Below, one piece after another: positions 1-4,915 of a DNA stretch of 6,089 bases; positions within the stretch are counted from its first letter, which is position 1; each line of letters opens with the position of its first letter. A program made the position numbers and the translations under genes. This stretch comes from an uncultured Marinicella sp. (lineage in GTDB: Bacteria; Pseudomonadota; Gammaproteobacteria; Xanthomonadales; Marinicellaceae), in assembly GCA_938008005.1 (NCBI GenBank), contig CALLLZ010000269.1, positions 1 to 6,089 of the forward strand, written 5' to 3'. Below the pieces are notes generated by a model that worked only from the letters and a program-made list of their open reading frames with translations, had not been told where the DNA came from and did not search any database.

Positions 1-210
1 CTGGATGGTTTCACCAGTTCTTGGATTACGACCTTGTCTAGCAGCACGCTCTTTAACAGCAAAAGTTCCGAAACCAACAAAAGTCAATTTCTCACCTTTT
101 TGTAATGATTCAGTGATAGTTCCTACAACAGCATCAAAACATTCAGAAGCTGTTGTTTGTGAAACATTTGCGTTGTCTGCAACAGCTTTAATAAAATCTT
201 GTTTTTTCAT
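1..210 (-). CDS. hupB: DNA-binding protein HU-beta, N-terminal 70 residues (3' end outside window)
   Basis: HU is a small dimeric nucleoid protein that bends and wraps DNA with little sequence preference. The visible part covers the N-terminal helices and the start of the DNA-binding beta arm. It shows GFGTF at residues 46-50, then R55, R58 and the signature GRNPRTGE at 60-67, with P63 as the proline that intercalates into DNA. HU is usually about 90 residues, so about 20 are missing beyond the left edge; nothing looks broken. The ATG at 208-210 is preceded by AAGGAG seven bases upstream, which fixes the start. The symbol hupB rather than hupA rests on position: downstream of lon is the normal gammaproteobacterial place for HU-beta. 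It probably has its own promoter in the 240-bp gap after lon, as expected for a very abundant protein. Confidence 0.95.
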   Translation of the reverse strand, partial: MKKQDFIKAVADNANVSQTTASECFDAVVGTITESLQKGEKLTFVGFGTFAVKERAARQGRNPRTGETIQ

Positions 211-217
211 TCGAAAT

Positions 218-223
218 CTCCTT
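218..223 (-). promoter_or_regulatory. Ribosome binding site of hupB
   Basis: AAGGAG lies on the minus strand seven bases before the hupB ATG. It is the only strong Shine-Dalgarno sequence in the window, which fits the high translation rate expected of HU. Confidence 0.85.
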
Positions 224-243
224 CGTCTGGTTATTTTTAATAA

Positions 244-259
244 TTGACATCAACGTCAA
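244..259 (-). repeat. Imperfect 16-bp palindrome in the probable hupB leader
   Basis: Reading TTGACATCAACGTCAA on the plus strand, the outer five bases on each side (TTGAC/GTCAA) are perfectly complementary around a 6-base centre; 12 of 16 positions are symmetric. It lies between the candidate hupB -10 box and the ribosome binding site, so it would be just downstream of the transcription start. It could be an operator, or a small 5'-end hairpin in the mRNA. The spacing does not fit an FNR/CRP-type box (TTGAT-N4-ATCAA). The function is unknown. Confidence 0.4.
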
Positions 260-270
260 GAAAAGCGCAT

Positions 271-299
271 TTTATAACAGTTTGCGAGCCTTTTGCTAA
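271..299 (-). promoter_or_regulatory. Candidate sigma-70 promoter of hupB
   Basis: On the minus strand there is a -35 box TTAGCA (4/6 match), a 17-base spacer and a -10 box TATAAA (5/6). A TG one base before the -10 makes it an extended -10. The following discriminator, ATGCGC, is G+C-rich in a very AT-rich stretch. A run of A- and T-tracts at about 300-331 lies directly upstream and could act as an UP element. The predicted start near 264 gives a leader of about 54 bases. A G+C-rich discriminator together with an UP-like tract resembles growth-rate-controlled promoters; that link is inference. Confidence 0.5.
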
Positions 300-343
300 T
301 ATATTTTTAATATTTTTTTGGCATTAAAAAACCTGCAAAATTT

Positions 344-356
344 CAAGCATAGCTTG
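344..356 (-). terminator. Small hairpin downstream of lon, weak terminator candidate
   Basis: CAAGC-TAT-GCTTG is a perfect 5-bp inverted repeat with a 3-base loop, about 95 bases after the lon stop. On the minus strand it is followed by AAATTTT rather than a clean T-run, with a separate T6 run about 10 bases farther on. That is poor for an intrinsic terminator. No better one is visible between lon and hupB, so some readthrough from lon into hupB is possible. Confidence 0.2.
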
Positions 357-450
357 GTTTTATAAGCAAGTTTTTATTTAAAATAAATGTTAAAATTCTT
401 TACAAAATATCATTACAATCACATTAACAATCCATCTTTAATCATTAATT

Positions 451-2865
451 TTAATGACTTTTCTCATTGTTTATATTTTCTTGGTTTTTGATGATATTAA
501 CATCATCTTTTTGTGGTTTAGATAATTTATCTACCCCCACAATATGCTTGATTTTCTGCGCCAAAGCCAAAGTCAATACTTCATCAATCCATTTGACCGG
601 AATAATTTCTAAGTTTTTAGTGATTTGTTCAGGCATTTCAGCCAAATGCTTTTCATTTTCTTTGGGAATAATGACTGTTTTAACACCTCCACGAAGAGCT
701 GCCAATAACTTTTCTTTCAAACCACCAATGGCCAACACCTGGCCTCTCAAAGTGATTTCTCCGGTCATGGCCACCGCAGATTTGACAGGATTGTTACTCA
801 ATGCCGAAACCAAAGCCGTACACATGCCAATTCCTGCACTTGGTCCATCTTTAGGAGTAGCGCCTTCGGGAACATGCACATGTATATCGTGTTTATTAAA
901 TTTATCTACAGCCACACCAAAATTGGCAGCACGTGATTTAACAACAGATAATGCCGCCTGAATAGATTCTTTCATTACATTGCCTAAGTGACCAGTCAAT
1001 GTTAATTTACCTGTGCCAGGATACACTGCAGCTTCAATTTGCAACAAATCTCCACCTACTTCTGTCCAGGCCAACCCGGTAACTATACCCACTTCATCGG
1101 CTTTTTCTGCCAAGCCAAAACTCACCTTTCTGACACCCAAATAGTCATTCAAATTCTTAACCGAAACACTGATGGCTTTAAGGCCTTTTTCTGTCAATAA
1201 CTGTTTAACTGCTTTTCTTGAAATCTTTGCAATTTCGCGTTCTAGATTTCGCACACCAGACTCTCGGGTATAGTATCGAACAATATCTTTAATAGCGGCT
1301 TTAGATAATTTAACCTCAGATTTTTTTAAACCATGAGCTTGCAACTGCTTCGGCAACAAATATCGCACTGCAATTTCAATCTTTTCTTCTTCGGTATAAC
1401 CGGGGATGCGTATGATTTCCATACGATCACGCAATGGAGCAGGAATATTCAATGAATTGGCAGTAGCAATAAACATAACTTCTGACAAATCAAAATCTAC
1501 TTCTAGGTAATGATCCGTAAAATGACTGTTTTGTTCTGGGTCAAGTACTTCCAATAGAGCAGCGGCGGGGTCACCTCTGAAATCTCTACTCATCTTATCC
1601 AGTTCATCTAAAATCATCACAGGGTTACATTTTTTAGTTTTCGTAATATTTTGTATAACACGACCAGGCATTGATCCAATATAGGTTCTCCTGTGGCCAC
1701 GAATTTCAGACTCATCTGAAACCCCACCCAAAGAGAAGCGACTGAATTTACGGTTGGTGGCTTTAGCGATTGATTTTCCTAAAGAGGTTTTGCCTACTCC
1801 TGGAGGGCCAACTAAACACATAATCGCACCTTTCATTTTTGGCGTCCTTTGTTGAACGGCTAAATATTCTAAGATACGCTCTTTAATTTCGTCCAAACCA
1901 TAATGATCTTCATCTAATATTTTTTTGGCATAGTCTAAATCAAGTTTCAAATCACTTCTTTGTTGCCAAGGCAGCCCCAAAATAGTTTCCAAGTAATTTC
2001 TAACCACCGTTGCTTCTGCGGACATCGGTGACATCATCTGTAACTTTCTGAACTCTGAATCCACTTTTTCTTTGGCGCTTTCAGATAATTGTGTCTCGGC
2101 TATCTTCTTTTCTAGGTCTGCAAACTCTGAATTTGAATCATCAATATCAGTCAGTTCTTTTTTGATCGCTTTGATTTGTTCATTCAGGTAGTACTCCCTT
2201 TGATTTTTTTCAATTTGCCCCTTAACCCTACCTCTTATTTTTTTCTCCATTACTATCAGCTCTAATTCAGCTTCAATCATTGTCAAAATATGCTCAAGCC
2301 TTTCAGACTCATCCAACATTTCCAACAACACTTGTTTTTCCTGATGTTTAATCACTAAATGTGCTGATACAGTATCAGTTAATTTCGCTAAATCTTCAAT
2401 GTTGGCGATATTATTGGTAATTTCTTTAGGAATTTTTTTATGTTTACGTACATAATCTTTAAAACGGTCTCGCAAAGTGCGTTTAAGAGCCACACCCTCA
2501 TTGTCCGAAATACTTTTTGTGGGTTTAAGCTCAACATAATTGGCTTTAAAATAGTCACTGTCTTCCAAGCCACTGATCCTTACCCGAGATTTACCCTCAA
2601 TTAAAACCTTGTGTGTACCATCCTGTAACTTAACCATTTGTAAAATAGCAGACAGGGTACCAATTTCATACACATCTTCAACACCAGGATCATCTACTTC
2701 TGAATGCTTTTGTGCGACCAAAACCACCGGTGAATTACTTTTCATGGCATTCTCCAATGCCAACACTGATTTCTCGCGACCAACGAATAATGGAACCACC
2801 ATCCCAGGGAAGATGACCACGTCTCTTAAAGGTAATACAGATGATTTTTCTTGTGGGTTTTGCAT
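451..2865 (-). CDS. lon: ATP-dependent Lon protease (La)
   Basis: Lon is a cytoplasmic AAA+ serine protease, a homohexamer that unfolds and degrades misfolded and short-lived regulatory proteins. This 804-residue protein is complete. The N-terminal substrate-binding domain begins with VLPLRDVVIFP (10-20) and runs to about 200, followed by a charged coiled-coil region at about 200-270. The AAA+ module has Walker A GPPGVGKT (353-360), Walker B VMILDELD (416-423), a sensor-1 Asn at 470 (FIATAN) and a sensor-2 region GVRNLEREI (537-545). The protease domain carries the Ser-Lys dyad: S676 in PKDGPSAGIGM and K719 in GGLKEKL, spaced 43 residues as in E. coli (S679/K722). The ATG at 2863-2865 is eight bases after the clpX stop; the nearest SD-like bases are a GAG eleven bases upstream, so translation may depend on coupling to clpX. 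The C-terminal tail after IDEVLTLAL is about 36 residues, charged and Asn/Lys-rich, about 20 longer than in E. coli Lon. Confidence 0.98.
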   Translation of the reverse strand: MQNPQEKSSVLPLRDVVIFPGMVVPLFVGREKSVLALENAMKSNSPVVLVAQKHSEVDDPGVEDVYEIGTLSAILQMVKLQDGTHKVLIEGKSRVRISGLEDSDYFKANYVELKPTKSISDNEGVALKRTLRDRFKDYVRKHKKIPKEITNNIANIEDLAKLTDTVSAHLVIKHQEKQVLLEMLDESERLEHILTMIEAELELIVMEKKIRGRVKGQIEKNQREYYLNEQIKAIKKELTDIDDSNSEFADLEKKIAETQLSESAKEKVDSEFRKLQMMSPMSAEATVVRNYLETILGLPWQQRSDLKLDLDYAKKILDEDHYGLDEIKERILEYLAVQQRTPKMKGAIMCLVGPPGVGKTSLGKSIAKATNRKFSRFSLGGVSDESEIRGHRRTYIGSMPGRVIQNITKTKKCNPVMILDELDKMSRDFRGDPAAALLEVLDPEQNSHFTDHYLEVDFDLSEVMFIATANSLNIPAPLRDRMEIIRIPGYTEEEKIEIAVRYLLPKQLQAHGLKKSEVKLSKAAIKDIVRYYTRESGVRNLEREIAKISRKAVKQLLTEKGLKAISVSVKNLNDYLGVRKVSFGLAEKADEVGIVTGLAWTEVGGDLLQIEAAVYPGTGKLTLTGHLGNVMKESIQAALSVVKSRAANFGVAVDKFNKHDIHVHVPEGATPKDGPSAGIGMCTALVSALSNNPVKSAVAMTGEITLRGQVLAIGGLKEKLLAALRGGVKTVIIPKENEKHLAEMPEQITKNLEIIPVKWIDEVLTLALAQKIKHIVGVDKLSKPQKDDVNIIKNQENINNEKSH

Positions 2866-2873
2866 ATTAATGT

Positions 2874-4133
2874 TTACTCAGTTTTTTGATTAGCGATTTT
2901 CCCGTATACCAAATAGGGTTTGTTACCATCTTCAATAACGGCACGATCAATAACTACTTTTTCAATATTTTCTTGATCTGGCAATTCATACATAATGTCT
3001 AACAACGCTGACTCCATGATGGTTCTTAATCCACGCGCACCAGTTTTTCGTGCCAGTGCAAGTTTCGCAATGGCGTCATAGGCATCTTCGCGGATTTCCA
3101 GCTCGACATTTTCCATGTCAAACAAACGCATAAATTGTTTTGAAATGGCGTTCTTAGGTTCTTTTAAAATCCTAATCAAAGCATTTTCATCCAACCGCTC
3201 TAAAGTTGCTGAAACAGGTAATCTGCCAACAAACTCAGGTATCAAACCAAATTTAACCAAATCATCGGACTCCAAACCTTTAAATATAGCTAACTCCGCT
3301 TCATTCTCGGATGGTGAGGACACTTCCGCAGCAAAACCAATGCCTGTTTTGACTGAACGTTGTTGAATGATCTTTTCCAAACCAGAGAAAGCGCCACCAC
3401 AAATAAATAAGATATTTTTGGTGTTAACTTGCAAAAATTCTTGCTGAGGATGCTTTCTACCACCTTGCGGGGGAATCGAAGCCACAGTACCTTCAATCAA
3501 CTTAAGTAAAGCTTGCTGAACACCTTCACCAGATACATCCCTGGTTATGGAAGGATTCTCTGACTTCCTAGAAACTTTATCAATCTCATCTATATAGATG
3601 ATGCCCGATTCTGCTTTATCAACATCATAATCACAATTCTGCAATAGTTTTTGAATGATGTTTTCTACGTCTTCTCCAACATAACCAGCTTCAGTTAATG
3701 TGGTCGCATCAGCAATCGTGAATGGTACATTCAGAATTCTGGCCAGAGTTTCAGCCAACAAAGTTTTACCTGAACCAGTCGGCCCTACCAATAAAATATT
3801 AGATTTAGATAATTCAACTTCATCAGCTTCTGTATGGTTTGAACGAATTCTTTTGTAATGGTTATAAACCGCAACAGCCAATACCTTTTTCGCCGTTTCT
3901 TGCCCAATAACATACTCATTCAACAACTCATGAATTCTCTTTGGCGTCGGCAAATCTTCCAAGCTTTCCGTTAAAGTATCTTCCATTTCATCACGAATGA
4001 TTTCGTTACATAAGTCAACACACTCATCACAAATAAACACACTGGGGCCGGCGATTAATTTGGTAACCTCTTGTTGGCTTTTGCCGCAAAAGCTGCAATG
4101 TTTGACTTCTTCTAAACCTTTGTCTTCACTCAT
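2874..4133 (-). CDS. clpX: ATP-dependent unfoldase ClpX (ClpXP specificity subunit)
   Basis: ClpX is an AAA+ hexamer that recognises substrates such as SsrA-tagged proteins, unfolds them and threads them into ClpP. The protein is complete (419 residues; E. coli 424). The N-terminal zinc-binding domain has C13, C16, C35 and C38. The AAA+ core shows Walker A GPTGSGKT (117-124), the pore-1 loop GYVG (150-153, substrate-gripping Y151), Walker B IIYIDEID (178-185), the pore-2 RKH loop (226-228), the ClpP-docking IGF loop (265-267), an arginine finger R304 in FVGR and sensor-2 R367 in GARGLR. The start at 4131-4133 leaves the usual short lead before the first zinc Cys. No Shine-Dalgarno sequence precedes it (the upstream bases are A/T-rich), so initiation is probably weak or S1-dependent. 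It lies 159 bp after clpP and eight bases before lon. Confidence 0.98.
   Translation of the reverse strand: MSEDKGLEEVKHCSFCGKSQQEVTKLIAGPSVFICDECVDLCNEIIRDEMEDTLTESLEDLPTPKRIHELLNEYVIGQETAKKVLAVAVYNHYKRIRSNHTEADEVELSKSNILLVGPTGSGKTLLAETLARILNVPFTIADATTLTEAGYVGEDVENIIQKLLQNCDYDVDKAESGIIYIDEIDKVSRKSENPSITRDVSGEGVQQALLKLIEGTVASIPPQGGRKHPQQEFLQVNTKNILFICGGAFSGLEKIIQQRSVKTGIGFAAEVSSPSENEAELAIFKGLESDDLVKFGLIPEFVGRLPVSATLERLDENALIRILKEPKNAISKQFMRLFDMENVELEIREDAYDAIAKLALARKTGARGLRTIMESALLDIMYELPDQENIEKVVIDRAVIEDGNKPYLVYGKIANQKTE
2911..2936 (-). promoter_or_regulatory. Possible heat-shock (sigma-32) promoter for lon inside clpX
   Basis: On the minus strand, ATTGAAG (5/7 to CTTGAAA) is followed after 11 bases by CCCTATTT (7/8 to CCCCATTT), in the last 30 codons of clpX. 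A start near 2904 would give lon a leader of about 40 bases. In E. coli lon is a sigma-32 gene with its promoter between clpX and lon; here that gap is only eight bases, so a heat-shock promoter would have to lie inside clpX. The sequence also encodes a constrained part of ClpX (KPYLVYG), so chance is a real alternative. Confidence 0.3.
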
Positions 4134-4155
4134 GGATATAATTTAATTTGATAGT

Positions 4156-4193
4156 AATATAGATATGATACAAAAATTGACCACTCATGCCTA
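4156..4193 (-). promoter_or_regulatory. Weak promoter candidates before clpX
   Basis: Two overlapping sigma-70-like hexamer pairs lie on the minus strand: TAGGCA-17-TATCAT (4/6 and 5/6; 4165-4193) and TGGTCA-16-TATATT (4/6 and 5/6; 4156-4183). Starts near 4158 or 4149 would give clpX leaders of about 25 or 15 bases without a Shine-Dalgarno sequence. The stretch is AT-rich, so such matches are cheap. Confidence 0.25.
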
Positions 4194-4242
4194 CACTGTT
4201 GAGGCTAAATACTGTAATAACAGGGGGTAATATGTGCACAGT

Positions 4243-4271
4243 AAGCTGTTATTCAAGTGCAATAACAGCTT
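4243..4271 (-). repeat. Perfect 11-bp inverted repeat (stem-loop) between clpP and clpX
   Basis: AAGCTGTTATT and its exact complement AATAACAGCTT flank a 7-base loop. The transcript would form an 11-bp hairpin starting about 20 bases after the clpP stop. Neither strand has a T-run after the stem, so it is not a standard intrinsic terminator. It could protect the 3' end of a tig-clpP message, mark a processing site, or reduce readthrough into clpX, setting ClpP above ClpX. The inverted repeat itself is certain; the role is inferred. Confidence 0.75.
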
Positions 4272-4292
4272 GGGTGACAAATAATGGAGGTA

Positions 4293-4913
4293 TTACCGAC
4301 TTTCAACCACTGTATCAATGATACCGTAATCTTTGGCTTCATCAGCACTAAGAAAATGGTCACGATTGGTATCTTTCTTAATTTTATCAACCGACTGACC
4401 TGAATGTTTAGCCATCAACTCATTCATTTTTTGTTTTATTTTTAAAATTTCTTTGGCTTGAATATCAATATCAGATGCCTGCCCTTGAAAACCACCAGAA
4501 GGTTGGTGAATCATGACCCTTGAATTGGGTAAAGCATAACGTTTACCAGCAGCGCCCGCATTCAGCAAAAAAGCCCCCATGCTAGCCGCTTGACCAATAC
4601 ACATTGTACTTACATCAGGTTTGATAAATTGCATCGTGTCATAAATAGACATACCAGCGGTAATAACCCCTCCAGGGCTATTGATATACAAACTGATGTC
4701 TTTGTCAGGATTATCTGCTTCTAAAAACAACAATTGTGCTACCACCAAATTCGCCATATGATCCTCAACTTGACCGACCATAAAAATAATTCGTTCTTTA
4801 AGTAAACGTGAGTAGATATCAAAAGAACGCTCTCCTCTAGCTGTTCTTTCAATAACCATAGGCACCAAATTCATGGCGGCTTCCAAATTCATTTTTGTAT
4901 TATTTGAATTCAT
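4293..4913 (-). CDS. clpP: ATP-dependent Clp protease proteolytic subunit ClpP
   Basis: ClpP is the serine peptidase that forms two stacked heptameric rings and degrades proteins delivered by ClpX (or ClpA). The protein is complete at 206 residues (E. coli precursor 207). The catalytic triad is S111 in GQAASMGAF, H136 in MIHQPSGG and D185 in DTNRDHF, the same positions as in the E. coli precursor. A propeptide of 14 residues ending in Met is expected to be removed before NLVPMVIERT, matching the E. coli cleavage at ALVPMV. The ATG at 4911-4913 is preceded by AGGG five bases upstream; that Shine-Dalgarno sequence lies in the last codons of tig, whose stop is two bases before the clpP start. 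The two genes are therefore almost certainly cotranscribed and probably translationally coupled. Confidence 0.98.
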   Translation of the reverse strand: MNSNNTKMNLEAAMNLVPMVIERTARGERSFDIYSRLLKERIIFMVGQVEDHMANLVVAQLLFLEADNPDKDISLYINSPGGVITAGMSIYDTMQFIKPDVSTMCIGQAASMGAFLLNAGAAGKRYALPNSRVMIHQPSGGFQGQASDIDIQAKEILKIKQKMNELMAKHSGQSVDKIKKDTNRDHFLSADEAKDYGIIDTVVESR

Positions 4914-4915
4914 GT

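Noticed and set aside
5..247. Plus-strand open frame opposite hupB
   Set aside because: It lies antisense to the HU coding region and resembles no known protein.
226..259. TTGACG as the -35 of a hupB promoter
   Set aside because: No reasonable -10 lies at 16-18 bases, and the start would fall in or next to the ribosome binding site.
341..347. Perfect CTTGAAA (-35 of a heat-shock promoter) upstream of hupB on the minus strand
   Set aside because: No CCCCAT-like -10 follows at 11-16 bases; the downstream sequence is T- and A-rich, and no sigma-70 -10 fits at 16-18 bases either.
467..961. Plus-strand open frame of 164 codons opposite lon
   Set aside because: It is antisense to conserved Lon codons, has no recognisable domain and shows no supporting ribosome binding site; a shadow frame.
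4224..4258. CTTGAA plus CCCCCTGT in the clpP-clpX gap as a heat-shock promoter for clpX
   Set aside because: The elements are about 24 bases apart, too far for sigma-32, and the closer -35 alternative (CTTACTG) matches poorly.
4243..4271. Stem-loop as a standard intrinsic terminator
   Set aside because: Neither orientation has a T-run after the stem, and the stem is A/T-rich near the loop.
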